From Dyadobacter pollutisoli (GTDB lineage: Bacteria; Bacteroidota; Bacteroidia; Cytophagales; Spirosomataceae), in contig NZ_CP112998.1 of NCBI RefSeq assembly GCF_026625565.1, forward strand, positions 5,420,001 to 5,484,000: a stretch of 64,000 bases of DNA, written 5' to 3'. The notes under the pieces were generated by a model. That model saw nothing but the letters and a program-made list of their open reading frames with translations. It was not told the DNA's origin and did no database searches. The number at the start of each line of letters is the position of its first letter. Within the stretch, counting starts at the first letter, position 1. Shown one piece after another: positions 33,860-43,131 of the stretch. The position numbers were made by a program, and so were the translations under genes.

Positions 33860-35629
33860 ATGATCACGCGGCCATTTCAAATTTTGCTCTCATTGCTCTC
33901 ATTGACAATCTCTTACACGGGTTTTGCACAAACGACCTACTGCAATCCGATGGATATTGACTACAAATACAATTTTGAGCAATTGAATGACAACATTAGT
34001 TATCGCTCAGGTGCCGATCCCGTGATCATCAACCATAAAGTAGGCGGCAAAAATGAATATTTCCTTTTCGTGACCATTTCGGGTGGCTACTGGCATTCCA
34101 AAGACATGATCCACTGGAAATACCTCACTGCCAATCGCTGGCCGTTTGAAGATATGTGCGCCCCGGCAGCCGTTTCCGTTCGCGATACATTGTTTTTGTT
34201 TCAATCTACATTCGAGTCGCGGCCTATCCTATATTCTGTTGCCCCTGAAAAAGGTATCTGGGAATTTTATAACCGCTGGACGCCCCGGTTGCCCAAAGAT
34301 ATCGGCCCCTGGGACCCCGCGCTTTTCCACGACGCTGACACTGATAAATGGTATATGTACTGGGGTTCTTCCAATGTCTACCCGATTTTTGGCTCGGAAC
34401 TCGATTATTCCAAAAGGTTGGCTTTCAAAGGTCAGTATAAAGCCATGTTCTGGCTCAATCAGTACGAACATGGCTGGGAACGCTTCGGGCCAAACCATTC
34501 TGACCCATTCAAACCGTTTACGGAAGGCGCGTGGATGACCAAACACAAAGGAAAGTACTACCTGCAATACGGCGCTCCGGGAACGGAATATAATGTGTAT
34601 GCCAATGGTACTTACGTCAGCGACGATCCGTTGGGACCATTTACTTATGCCAATTACAATCCCGTTTCCTACAGACCTGGTGGCTTTGCGACCGGTGCGG
34701 GCCATGGAAATACTTTTCAGGATAATTATGGCAATTACTGGAACACCGGTACGTCATGGATCGGCCTCAACTGGGGAATGGAACGCAGGATCGTCATGTA
34801 CCCGGCCGGATTCGACAAAGATGGACAAATGTTCGCCAATACCCGCTTCGGCGACTTCCCGCACAAAATGACAACGAAGACATGGCAGGGAAAAGGTGAC
34901 GAATTGTTCACCGGCTGGATGTTATTGTCATACAAAAAGCCTGTTACGGCCTCTTCAACACTGGATACAATGGCTGCTGCTAAAATCACCGATGAAAATC
35001 CCAGAACTTTCTGGGCAGCCAAACAGAACAAGCCGGGCGAGACTTTAACCATTGATTTGCAGACCGAACAGGAAGTCAAAGCTGTCCAAATCAACTACAC
35101 CGACTACAAATCCGACATTTTTGACAATGACCCAGCACGGGTTTACACGCAGTTTAAAATATCAACTTCCAAAGACGGAAAGAAATGGGACCTTGCCAGC
35201 GATCTCACGCAGGAACCCAAGCGTGACCGCCCGTGTGCATACATTGAGCTGGCGCAACCCGTGCGTGCCCGTTATGTACGTTACGAGCACATTCACGTCG
35301 CTTCACCCAATTTGGCTATCAGCGAATTCAGGGTTTTCGGAAATGGATTTGGGAAAGTGCCCCCTACTCCTAAAAATTTCACGGCTATCAGGCAAAAAGA
35401 CACACGCAATGCAGATTTGAAATGGGAAAAAATTCCCGGCGTGATCGGCTACAATGTTCTGTGGGGCATTGCACCAGACAAACTATACCAGACTTATCAA
35501 TTTTGGAACGATGATCCGAACACATTCGAACTGAGAGCATTGAATGTAGGAGTGCCTTACTACTTCGCGATTGAGGCGTTTAATGAGAATGGGGTGTCGG
35601 CAATGAGTGAGGTTGTGTGGGTTAAATGA
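33860..35629 (+). CDS. Secreted GH43-like glycoside hydrolase with discoidin and fibronectin type III domains
   Basis: This 589-residue protein has a signal peptide (residues 1-23, ending GFAQ) and a five-bladed beta-propeller with the GH43 acidic triad: an aspartate in SGADPVIIN, the pKa-setting aspartate in IGPWDPALFHD, and the acid glutamate in TEGAWMTKHKGKYY. A discoidin-like carbohydrate-binding domain (about 365-500) and a fibronectin type III domain (about 510-589) follow. It should cleave arabinose- or xylose-containing glycans outside the cytoplasm, but the exact linkage is not evident. I chose the ATG at 33860, since the earlier start at 33806 places 18 polar residues before the signal peptide. 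It is not next to a SusCD pair. Confidence 0.88.
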   Translation: MITRPFQILLSLLSLTISYTGFAQTTYCNPMDIDYKYNFEQLNDNISYRSGADPVIINHKVGGKNEYFLFVTISGGYWHSKDMIHWKYLTANRWPFEDMCAPAAVSVRDTLFLFQSTFESRPILYSVAPEKGIWEFYNRWTPRLPKDIGPWDPALFHDADTDKWYMYWGSSNVYPIFGSELDYSKRLAFKGQYKAMFWLNQYEHGWERFGPNHSDPFKPFTEGAWMTKHKGKYYLQYGAPGTEYNVYANGTYVSDDPLGPFTYANYNPVSYRPGGFATGAGHGNTFQDNYGNYWNTGTSWIGLNWGMERRIVMYPAGFDKDGQMFANTRFGDFPHKMTTKTWQGKGDELFTGWMLLSYKKPVTASSTLDTMAAAKITDENPRTFWAAKQNKPGETLTIDLQTEQEVKAVQINYTDYKSDIFDNDPARVYTQFKISTSKDGKKWDLASDLTQEPKRDRPCAYIELAQPVRARYVRYEHIHVASPNLAISEFRVFGNGFGKVPPTPKNFTAIRQKDTRNADLKWEKIPGVIGYNVLWGIAPDKLYQTYQFWNDDPNTFELRALNVGVPYYFAIEAFNENGVSAMSEVVWVK

Positions 35630-35634
35630 TTTAT

Positions 35635-36228
35635 CTACACCCACTCCTCTTCTGCACTAAACTTAATGTTTTCATAGATTAAAGAAACTTGTATTTCAAA
35701 ATTCATTCTTTCGAAACGGATTACATCATTTACATTATCAAAAGTCTGATAAGTCCAGATATCCTTCTGCTCTGTTCGTGTGAAAAGCTCTACATAATAT
35801 TCATTCTGCGAAACCAGCAAATAATACTGAAGAGATGGAATGCTTTTATAACGCCTTAATTTGAACTCGCGGTCGTAACTGGCCGATGATTTGGACAACA
35901 CTTCTACCAGAATAACCGGATTCTTAACAATATATGTCCCATTAATATCCTCCGGTGAACAGGTTACAATGACATCAGGGTATGGGTAGTAAAAGTTTGG
36001 GATCGCTTCCACTTTCACGTTTTCAGCAAACACATCACAGCCGGCAGGTAAAAAGTTTCTCTCCATTAGATTTCGGATCCTCCCAACGATTCTGTTGTGA
36101 TTCATCGTAGTTCCGGCCATAGCGTAGATATCCCCGTCATAGTATTCATGACGGATTTCACTCTTTTCCTCCATTTCCAAATATTCGGCAACGGAGTATT
36201 TCTGCTCTGAAACTTGCGGGTGACCCAT
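35635..36228 (-). CDS. Uma2-family endonuclease-like protein
   Basis: This protein of about 197 residues belongs to the Uma2/DUF820 family with a PD-(D/E)XK nuclease fold. The acidic residues appear in RHEYYDGDIYAMAG, PYPDVIVTC and VILVEVLSKSSASYDREFK, the last giving the E-x-K-like core. Members are widespread, often in many copies, and their role is unknown; they are commonly suspected of being linked to transposition. I chose the ATG at 36228 over a TTG at 36261. It lies 63 bp downstream of queA on the same strand and converges with the GH43 gene at a 5-bp distance. Confidence 0.9.
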   Translation of the reverse strand: MGHPQVSEQKYSVAEYLEMEEKSEIRHEYYDGDIYAMAGTTMNHNRIVGRIRNLMERNFLPAGCDVFAENVKVEAIPNFYYPYPDVIVTCSPEDINGTYIVKNPVILVEVLSKSSASYDREFKLRRYKSIPSLQYYLLVSQNEYYVELFTRTEQKDIWTYQTFDNVNDVIRFERMNFEIQVSLIYENIKFSAEEEWV

Positions 36229-36291
36229 AATCGTGCGGTTAACAGTGGACAAATTAACCAAAAATTATTTCAAATGAAATAACCAGCCCAT

Positions 36292-37506
36292 TCAACCATT
36301 CCTCCAAAGCAACGAAGAATCGCCATAACTTAAAAACCGGTAGTCCTTGCTCAGTGCTTCGGTATAAATCTGTTTCCAATCGTTACCAACCAATGCGGCT
36401 ACCAGTAATATCAATGTAGAACCTGGCTGGTGATAGTTGGTAATCAATCCTTTACATAAGCGAAACTGGTATCCGGGAAATATAAAGATCTCTGTTTCTC
36501 CGACCAGTTCGACCAGATTTTCCTGATCCATAAAGTCCGCGATCGCTTTTAAGGATTCGGATGCAGTGGGAAGCTCCTGACCTTCAAAAGTGTAGGGATA
36601 CAATTTTTCAATCTGAAATATCGAAGTTTCTTTTCTGAAAAGCTTAACGCCGTACCAGTACAAGCTTTCCAGCGAACGAAGCGAAGTGGTACCAACAGGT
36701 ACGATCATATCAGGACTTTGAAGAAGGTCATTAATCAAATCTCTCGTAAAAACGACCTGCTCGGAGTGCATCCGGTGCTCGATGATCGAACTTACCTTGA
36801 TCGGCTGGAAAGTACCTGCACCTACATGCAATGTCAGAAATGACCTCCTGATACCTTTTGCATTCAGTTTTTCAAAAATATTGGGAGTAAAATGGAGGCC
36901 AGCAGTGGGCGCGGCTACTGCTCCATCGTGATGTGCGTAAACAGTCTGGTAAGTCTGACTATCACGCTCTTCTGTGTCCCGGTTTAGGTATGGCGGCAAT
37001 GGAATTTCTCCGAGAGCCTTGACTATTTCCAAAAATACAATGTCCTGATCCCAGGATAGTTTCACATGATTGAGATCATAATCAGCATACTCAACCTGTA
37101 ATTTTACCAGCTGGCTATCAACAACTATTTCAGTAGTCAACTTATCCTTTAATTTCCACCGTTTCTTGTTTCCAATCATGCATTCCCAAACGCAGGAGTG
37201 CCTTATAAGCATGGCGTCGTTAATAATGCGGGTTGGAGCTTCGGGATGTAAAAGCAGTATTTCAATGACCGCGCCGGTCTCTTTTTTAAAGTAGGCGCGG
37301 GCGGGTATTACTTTGGTATCGTTAAAAACAAGTAATGTCTCGGCCGGCAGATTGGAAGGTAAGTCGGTGAAATGCTCGTGAGCAATTATACCATTTTTAT
37401 AAACCAGCAATTTAGAAGCATCCCTTTGTTCCAGCGGATAGCGTGCAATCCTGTCATCAGGCAGATCGTAAACATAGTCGTCCAGCTGAATATCGTCCCC
37501 TTTCAT
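36292..37506 (-). CDS. queA: S-adenosylmethionine:tRNA ribosyltransferase-isomerase
   Basis: This 404-residue enzyme transfers the ribose of SAM to 7-deazaguanine-modified tRNA to make epoxyqueuosine. Its family start (YDLPDDRIARYPLEQRDASKLLV), the segment PTAGLHFTPNIF, and the C-terminal ITNYHQPGSTLILLVAAL are diagnostic. The ATG at 37506 is preferred; a TTG at 37515 adds three residues. It follows the small membrane-protein gene by 12 bp, so the two are one operon. No other queuosine gene is visible in the window. Confidence 0.96.
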   Translation of the reverse strand: MKGDDIQLDDYVYDLPDDRIARYPLEQRDASKLLVYKNGIIAHEHFTDLPSNLPAETLLVFNDTKVIPARAYFKKETGAVIEILLLHPEAPTRIINDAMLIRHSCVWECMIGNKKRWKLKDKLTTEIVVDSQLVKLQVEYADYDLNHVKLSWDQDIVFLEIVKALGEIPLPPYLNRDTEERDSQTYQTVYAHHDGAVAAPTAGLHFTPNIFEKLNAKGIRRSFLTLHVGAGTFQPIKVSSIIEHRMHSEQVVFTRDLINDLLQSPDMIVPVGTTSLRSLESLYWYGVKLFRKETSIFQIEKLYPYTFEGQELPTASESLKAIADFMDQENLVELVGETEIFIFPGYQFRLCKGLITNYHQPGSTLILLVAALVGNDWKQIYTEALSKDYRFLSYGDSSLLWRNG

Positions 37507-37518
37507 TCTATCCAAAGA

Positions 37519-38031
37519 TTACAGCCTTTCTTCCGGCGCTGGTGCCCATAGCAGGCGCAGGGGAAGTAAAAACACGAAAAAGATAAGCCCTAAACCGACG
37601 TAGTAAACCCACGAGAAATCGAAAACGTCCATCTTATACTGCATACTGTTGATAGTCGCAAGGGCCAACAGACTGAATCCGATAATGGTGTTAATCACCG
37701 CCACCAGGCAGTAAAGCCAGTTTGTAAGATGCTCATCTAGTTCTGTGCGGTGTGCAGCCCAGGCTTTTTTGTTTAAAATCGGCAGGTTCATCGCATCCAC
37801 CTTGGGAACGTGTTTCGCTAATCCCGTAATGAGTACATTGTTCAGCAGAAACAACCCCATAACAATGTAAAACACATGTTCTTTACTTAAATATTTTTCT
37901 GCTAGGCCGGTGTCTGAGAAATCTACCGCTACCATTTCCGGAAACAGGGAGTAGGTCCACATCAACGCCCCGATAACAAATAACAGAGATAGCCAACGCC
38001 AGATCTTTATTGCAAATGTTGTAACTTTCAT
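37519..38031 (-). CDS. Four-helix membrane protein, unknown function
   Basis: This 170-residue inner-membrane protein has four predicted helices (about residues 13-29, 54-69, 105-123 and 143-161). The first two, with the polar ending of helix 1, recall the DUF1648 type, but I am not certain of the family. It begins the operon with queA, 12 bp apart, and has no evident link to queuosine. A TAATTTTG box (38078-38085 on the minus strand) inside an inverted repeat lies upstream. Confidence 0.7.
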   Translation of the reverse strand: MKVTTFAIKIWRWLSLLFVIGALMWTYSLFPEMVAVDFSDTGLAEKYLSKEHVFYIVMGLFLLNNVLITGLAKHVPKVDAMNLPILNKKAWAAHRTELDEHLTNWLYCLVAVINTIIGFSLLALATINSMQYKMDVFDFSWVYYVGLGLIFFVFLLPLRLLWAPAPEERL

Positions 38032-38077
38032 GAATCAGTACCCTGTAGAGGTTTTTTTCGCCATAGTAATTTGGGTG

Positions 38078-38085
38078 CAAAATTA
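38078..38085 (-). promoter_or_regulatory. -7 box of the membrane protein-queA operon
   Basis: On the minus strand this reads TAATTTTG, an exact TAnnTTTG match, 47 bp before the ATG at 38031. It overlaps the left arm of an inverted repeat (38081-38089). Confidence 0.5.
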
Positions 38086-38111
38086 GGTTGGGGAGTTTCT
38101 AAAACCTAATT
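38081..38111. promoter_or_regulatory. Inverted repeat between divergent genes
   Basis: AATTAGGTT (38081-38089) and AACCTAATT (38103-38111) are perfect 9-bp inverted arms around 13 bp. The left arm touches the -7 box of the minus-strand operon; the right arm is 37 bp from the ATG of the plus-strand gene. It could be a shared operator. Confidence 0.45.
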
Positions 38112-38147
38112 GGCAATGGTTATTCGTCGTATTGAAATAAGTTCTAA

Positions 38148-38708
38148 ATGAAAATTTACACAAAGACCGGCGATAAGGGCACAACATCCCTCATTGGAGG
38201 TACTCGCCTGAGCAAAGCACACGTCCGGATTGACGCATACGGGACAGTTGATGAATTAAACAGTTACATCGGAATGCTCCGCGATCAGCCTGTCAATGAA
38301 AAACGCAGAGATTTATTGAAGGAAATCCAGGACAGGCTTTTTACGATGGGGTCACATCTGGCCTCGGAATCCGACCAAAAAAAGAAGATTCTGCCCGATC
38401 TGACAGAGGCAGATATAGTTTTGCTTGAAAATGAAATGGATCAAATCGACTCTCAGCTTCCTCCACTGCGGGCATTTGTTTTACCTGGCGGACATCCGTC
38501 CGTATCATTCGGCCACATTGCCCGTACCGTCTGCCGCCGCGCCGAAAGAGCTGTGATCCATTTGCAGCAGGGTGAAGAGGTCGAATCCGTCGTGATACGT
38601 TATCTCAACCGCCTGTCTGACTACCTTTTTATGCTTTGCCGGATGATGACGTATGAGCTACAAATTGAAGAAGTTACGTGGCAGCCGAGGGTATCTCCAA
38701 AAAAATAA
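38148..38708 (+). CDS. Cob(I)alamin adenosyltransferase, PduO type
   Basis: This 186-residue enzyme makes adenosylcobalamin from cobalamin and ATP. The start MKIYTKTGDKGTTSLIGG is the ATP-binding signature, followed by RIDAYGTVDELNS and the C-terminal CRRAERAV and YLNRLSDYLFMLCR typical of the trimeric ATR fold. No cobalamin synthesis gene is close, but a BtuB-like receptor occurs at 59942. It probably serves a B12-dependent enzyme outside the window. Confidence 0.95.
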   Translation: MKIYTKTGDKGTTSLIGGTRLSKAHVRIDAYGTVDELNSYIGMLRDQPVNEKRRDLLKEIQDRLFTMGSHLASESDQKKKILPDLTEADIVLLENEMDQIDSQLPPLRAFVLPGGHPSVSFGHIARTVCRRAERAVIHLQQGEEVESVVIRYLNRLSDYLFMLCRMMTYELQIEEVTWQPRVSPKK

Positions 38709-38842
38709 TTGTTATACTAAATATCCGTTATTTATAGAATTAATTTTTTAAATTGCGGGACTGAAGAAAGAAGTCGCATATCAGAAAAAGTCCGCGATGA
38801 CAACCATGTAAAAGCGTTTTTGAAAATCAAATTTTTGGCATT

Positions 38843-39910
38843 ATGACAGCCGACACAATACAAATAGAGGTTCAGCAGACGGCAAAATCCCGCTTGCAAG
38901 AGGTTGATTTCAACAATCTCGTTTTTGGACGGAATATCTCCGACCATATGTTCATCGCCGAATACCGTGAAGGCCAATGGCAGGATCTTCGGATTGTCCC
39001 TTATGGTGACCTTTCGCTAAGCCCGGCAACAGCGGCGCTACATTACGGACAGGCTATTTTTGAAGGAATGAAAGCCTACAAGGATGAAGAAGGTGAAGTT
39101 CTTCTTTTCCGCGCGATCGATAACTGGAAAAGGCTCAACAAATCGGCTGAGCGCCTTTGCATGCCTACCATTCCTGAGGAAATTTTCATGAACGGACTGA
39201 CTGAACTGCTTCGCCTGGATGCAGGCTGGGTGCCTTCACAACCAGGATGCTCCCTGTATATTCGTCCGTACATGTTTGCGACCGATCCTTACATTGGCGT
39301 AAAACCATCTGACTCTTACTACTTTATCATTTTCACAAGCCCGGTAGGCACCTATTACGCTAAGCCTCCGCGTGTGAAAGTGGAAACACATTATATCCGT
39401 GCAGCGGAAGGTGGCGTTGGCGGTACCAAATGTGCAGGTAACTATGCCGGCTCATTGTATCCAGCCAAGCTTGCTCAGCAGGAAGGCTACGACCAGTTGA
39501 TCTGGACCGACGCACGCGAGCACGCATACATTGAAGAATCGGGAACAATGAACATTATGTTCATCCTGGACGGCAAACTGGTCACTCCTTATGTTTCCGA
39601 AACTACGCTTGACGGTATTACCCGGAAAAGCATTGTCGCTATCGCACAACATTGGGGTATCCCCGTGGAAGAGCGCAGGATCAGCGTAAAAGAGATCATT
39701 GACGGCTTAAAAGACGGTAGCCTCGAAGCAGCTTTCGGAGCAGGAACAGCTGTGGTTATCTCTCCGTTTGCAACGATTGCCTACGAAGGTGTGGACTACC
39801 CACTTCCTGAGATTAAAGAGGATTCCTTTGTAAACAAGGTGAAAACCTACCTTACCGACCTCAGGACTGGCAAAGAAGAAGACATCTTTGGATGGATGCT
39901 GAAAGTATAG
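38843..39910 (+). CDS. ilvE: Branched-chain amino acid aminotransferase
   Basis: This 355-residue PLP enzyme moves amino groups between branched-chain amino acids and 2-oxoglutarate. It is of fold type IV, with the PLP lysine K196 in GGTKCAGNY, and other family segments LHYGQAIFEGMKAY, YIRPYMFATD and IEESGTMNIMF. Length matches the class II (long) BCAT group. It stands 134 bp after the adenosyltransferase gene on the same strand and is followed by a long inverted structure with a strong terminator hairpin. Confidence 0.95.
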   Translation: MTADTIQIEVQQTAKSRLQEVDFNNLVFGRNISDHMFIAEYREGQWQDLRIVPYGDLSLSPATAALHYGQAIFEGMKAYKDEEGEVLLFRAIDNWKRLNKSAERLCMPTIPEEIFMNGLTELLRLDAGWVPSQPGCSLYIRPYMFATDPYIGVKPSDSYYFIIFTSPVGTYYAKPPRVKVETHYIRAAEGGVGGTKCAGNYAGSLYPAKLAQQEGYDQLIWTDAREHAYIEESGTMNIMFILDGKLVTPYVSETTLDGITRKSIVAIAQHWGIPVEERRISVKEIIDGLKDGSLEAAFGAGTAVVISPFATIAYEGVDYPLPEIKEDSFVNKVKTYLTDLRTGKEEDIFGWMLKV

Positions 39911-39922
39911 GTGATCAATGAC

Positions 39923-40073
39923 TGAATGAGTGATTGAGTGAATGACTGAATGTATCGTAAGATCATTGAGTCGGGAAGAGTTCAAAGTTGAGATAATATC
40001 CAACTTTGAACTCTTTTTATTTAAATATTCACGCATTCAAAATTCACTCATTCACTCATTCACTCATTCAAAA
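39923..40073. repeat. Octanucleotide repeats arranged as an inverted repeat around a terminator
   Basis: At 40043-40070 the 8-mer TTCACTCA is repeated three and a half times. At 39923-39952 degenerate copies of its complement (TGAATGAG, TGATTGAG, TGAATGAC, TGAATG) occur. The two sets face each other across the hairpin at 39976-40015, so the whole 150-bp spacer between ilvE and araC could fold into one long structure. Confidence 0.75.
39976..40019. terminator. Terminator between convergent ilvE and araC genes
   Basis: A perfect 15-bp stem (AAGAGTTCAAAGTTG with 40001-40015) and a 10-nt loop, followed by TTTAT. It is probably used in both directions. Confidence 0.85.
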
Positions 40074-40081
40074 TTCTCCCG

Positions 40082-40966
40082 CTAAACAAACGTCCTCGTC
40101 CCCGAATAGTTATCCCTGAACTCCTTCGGCGTACATCCGTTTTTGGTTTTAAATATCCGGTTGAAATAGGACAAATTATTAAACCCGCATTTATACGCGA
40201 TTTCAGAGACTGTATTCGTCGTATTGATCAGGGACCTCGAAGCATGGCCCAGCCTTATCTCATTCAGGCTTTCAATGAAGGTTTTGCCGGTCCTTTTCTT
40301 GATAAACCTGCTAAAGGAAACCTCCGACATCCCAGCCAGCCTGGAAACTCCTTCCAGATTAATCTCCTTGTCATAATTGTCCCGCATATGCGCAAAGACT
40401 TTCTCGATCCTGCGGCTGTTAAAGTTGACATTATCATCCGTAAAAGTGCTGTTGGAAAGCGTACGCATATTTCTCGACACTGACAGATCATGCAAAATCG
40501 ACATCAGTTCCAGGATCGAATCAAAGCCGCTTTTTTGCGCCAATGCTTTCAGTCGTGGCATAATACGCTCGATCGTCTCTTTTGAGAACGAAATCCCTTT
40601 GGCCGACTTCTCCAACAATGACCGCACGAAAAACAACTGGTTGCGTTTGAGAAATTTATCATCAAACAGGTCCCGGTGAAACTGAACGGTGATTTCGTGC
40701 ACCTCGGGCATCCCTTCCTCCCATTGATACGCATTCATGAGCCAGCCATGAGGCAGATTGTTGCCCACAAGAACGAGCTCCGCATCGTCAATTACTTCGG
40801 TATGGTCACCGATAATACGCTTTACACCCTTACCCGATAATATCAGATTCAGCTCGTACTCATCGTGGTTGTGAAGCGGGAAGTCAAAAATGGTCTTTCT
40901 CCTTGCAAAAACAGTAAAGCAGTCATACTGCGTCAAAGGAGTTATTTCGCGGTAAATTTCGCTCAT
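40082..40966 (-). CDS. AraC-family transcriptional regulator
   Basis: This 294-residue regulator has an N-terminal cupin-like sensing domain (FPLHNHDEYELNLILSGKG) and a C-terminal pair of AraC helix-turn-helices: EINLEGVSRLAGMSEVSFSRFIKKRTGKTF and NTVSEIAYKCGFNNLSYFNRIFKTKNGCTPKEFR, the second being the family signature. It is divergent from the symporter-GH130 operon across 324 bp and most likely controls it in response to a sugar. Confidence 0.93.
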   Translation of the reverse strand: MSEIYREITPLTQYDCFTVFARRKTIFDFPLHNHDEYELNLILSGKGVKRIIGDHTEVIDDAELVLVGNNLPHGWLMNAYQWEEGMPEVHEITVQFHRDLFDDKFLKRNQLFFVRSLLEKSAKGISFSKETIERIMPRLKALAQKSGFDSILELMSILHDLSVSRNMRTLSNSTFTDDNVNFNSRRIEKVFAHMRDNYDKEINLEGVSRLAGMSEVSFSRFIKKRTGKTFIESLNEIRLGHASRSLINTTNTVSEIAYKCGFNNLSYFNRIFKTKNGCTPKEFRDNYSGTRTFV

Positions 40967-41290
40967 AGGCTGTACTTCTCTAAGATAGTTAGGTTTAAAT
41001 GTATTCAGGACGCGTTGATTATGTATTATTCAACGAATGTGTCTTTATCACCAAAAATTGCCCTTATAATGCAAATTAAGAACAACTGGTGACATTAACA
41101 CATCTTAAAGAACAATATATCACTGCAATATTCATAAAATCAGTATTTATAATTCTAGTTATTGATAAAATAGTATTATACACCCCATTCGAATAGTAAA
41201 TATGTTTGTATCAATTCAGAAGGACCAATCTGTTAATTGTATCCAAATTTCATTAAATAGCAAAAAACCGCTGAAATTTGTGAACCCTTA
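40967..41290. other. Intergenic region between divergent araC and symporter genes
   Basis: This 324-bp, AT-rich stretch holds no supportable gene. It contains an exact -7 box for the symporter at 41201-41208. I could not identify an AraC binding site (pair of direct repeats) by eye. Confidence 0.5.
41201..41208 (+). promoter_or_regulatory. -7 box of the symporter-GH130 operon
   Basis: TATGTTTG matches TAnnTTTG exactly, 82 bp before the ATG at 41291. No standard -33 element is present, which fits a promoter needing an activator such as the divergent AraC protein. Confidence 0.5.
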
Positions 41291-43120
41291 ATGAAGATAC
41301 AACTAATTGATTTCCTGGTCATACTTGCCTATTTGGTACTAGTGACCGCGATCGGGATTATTCTTAAGAAACAAGCCGGACGAAGTAAGAATGACTATTT
41401 ATTAGGCGGGAAATCGATGCCGTTCTGGATGCTTGGCGTATCCAATGCGTCCGGGATGTTCGACATCTCCGGTACGGTCTGGATGGTTTCGATCATGTTT
41501 GTTTATGGAATCAAAAGCATATGGCTGCCCTGGTTGTGGCCGGTTTTCAATCAGATTTTCATGATGGTCTATTTGTCGATATGGCTGCGCAGATCTAATG
41601 TTTCCACCGGAGCCGAGTGGATGCTGACGCGTTTTGGCAACCAAAACGATGCCCGGATGTCGCACAAAATCATCATTGCTTTTGCGTTACTAAGCTGCCT
41701 CGGCTTTATGGCTTATGGCTTCATAGGGTTGGGTAAATTCATCGAGATCTTTGTTCCATGGCAGTACATTGCCCGGTTCGCTCCATTTACCATCAGCCCC
41801 GAATATGTTGCTCATTTTTATGGGGTTATATTCACTTTATTCACCGTCTTTTACTCATTGCTCGGCGGAATGAAGAGTATTGTCTGGGCCGACCTGATCC
41901 ATTACATGATCATGGTTTTTGTTTCAATTGCGATAGCCGCAATCGCAATGTTCGCACTAATGGACGCGGGCAGCCTGCCAGTCCCAGAAGGCTGGGCCAA
42001 TCTGTTTTTTGGCAAAGAACTGGGACTGGATTGGACCGGTATCATTCCGGCTGTGAATGACAAAATCAACAAAGACCACTTTTCCCCATTTGGGTATTTT
42101 TTCGCGCTCATGACAGCCAAAGGCATTCTCGCAAGTTTGGCCGGGCCTGCACCTAATTACGACATGCAGAAGATATTATCTACCAGATCTCCGCGAGAAG
42201 CCGCATTGATGAGCATGATTGTCAATGTGGTACTGCTGCCCACCCGGTATCTTCTGATTATTGGCGTTACCGTTCTTGGGCTGCTGTTTTATGATACATT
42301 ACCTCTCACCGATGCTCAGCATACCGATTTTGAACGCATACTTCCCGCCGTTCTCAATGCTTACATTCCTTCCGGCCTGCTCGGGCTTGTCCTGGTGGGG
42401 TTAATGGGTGCTTTTATGGGAACATTTGCAGGTACTTTCAATGCTGCTCAGGCCTATATGGTTAATGATATTTATCTGAAATCATTCAATCCCGGGGCCA
42501 GTAATGCGCAAATTACCCGAATGAACTACATGCTCGGCCTCATCGTAGTAACGGTCAGCATTCTGCTTGGTTTTTTGGCCAAAGATGTCAACAGTATATT
42601 ACAATGGATCGTATCGGCGCTTTATGGCGGCTATATCGCCTCCAATGTTCTGAAATGGCACTGGTGGCGGTTCAATGGCAATGGTTTTTTCTGGGGAATG
42701 CTTGGCGGGATCGTTTGTGCACTCATTTGCCCCTACCTCTTCAAAGGCACATTACCGTTGTATTATTTCCCCCTGATATTATTGATTTCAACTGTCGGAG
42801 CGGTAGTCGGTTCGATACTTACCCCGCCCACCGACCGCGAAGTATTGAAGAAATTTTACAAAACGGTACAGCCCTGGGGGTTCTGGAAACCGGTTGAACA
42901 GGCTGTAAAAGAAGAATACCCGGATTTTGTACCCGACCATCATTTCAAAAGGGACATGTTCAATGCAGCAACGGGTGTTACGGCGCAGACCGCCATTACA
43001 GCGTTACCCGTGTTCGCAGTTCTGATGATGCCCACCCACGCCGGAATCACGGCGCTAGTTTTAATGGTGTGTGTGTTTGTACTTTGGAAAACATGGTATC
43101 AGAAGCTCCCCGATCATTGA
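41291..43120 (+). CDS. Sodium:solute symporter (SSS family), probable disaccharide importer
   Basis: This 609-residue inner-membrane protein has about 13-14 predicted helices and belongs to the sodium/solute symporter family (start LIDFLVILAYLVLVTAIGI, then DYLLGGKSMPFWMLGVSNASGMFDISGT). The next gene, 11 bp downstream, encodes a GH130 mannosylglucose phosphorylase. In Bacteroides fragilis a symporter of this family is paired with the same phosphorylase for mannobiose use, so import of a beta-mannosyl disaccharide is likely here. Sugar specificity is inferred from that context. Confidence 0.9.
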   Translation: MKIQLIDFLVILAYLVLVTAIGIILKKQAGRSKNDYLLGGKSMPFWMLGVSNASGMFDISGTVWMVSIMFVYGIKSIWLPWLWPVFNQIFMMVYLSIWLRRSNVSTGAEWMLTRFGNQNDARMSHKIIIAFALLSCLGFMAYGFIGLGKFIEIFVPWQYIARFAPFTISPEYVAHFYGVIFTLFTVFYSLLGGMKSIVWADLIHYMIMVFVSIAIAAIAMFALMDAGSLPVPEGWANLFFGKELGLDWTGIIPAVNDKINKDHFSPFGYFFALMTAKGILASLAGPAPNYDMQKILSTRSPREAALMSMIVNVVLLPTRYLLIIGVTVLGLLFYDTLPLTDAQHTDFERILPAVLNAYIPSGLLGLVLVGLMGAFMGTFAGTFNAAQAYMVNDIYLKSFNPGASNAQITRMNYMLGLIVVTVSILLGFLAKDVNSILQWIVSALYGGYIASNVLKWHWWRFNGNGFFWGMLGGIVCALICPYLFKGTLPLYYFPLILLISTVGAVVGSILTPPTDREVLKKFYKTVQPWGFWKPVEQAVKEEYPDFVPDHHFKRDMFNAATGVTAQTAITALPVFAVLMMPTHAGITALVLMVCVFVLWKTWYQKLPDH

Positions 43121-43131
43121 TCAATGCAGTA

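Noticed and set aside
35635..36228. Uma2-like gene as a mobile element
   Set aside because: No terminal inverted repeats or target-site duplications are seen around it, so I list it only as a nuclease-like gene.
40043..40070. Possible CRISPR array
   Set aside because: The repeat unit is only 8 bp with no spacers, and no cas genes are present.
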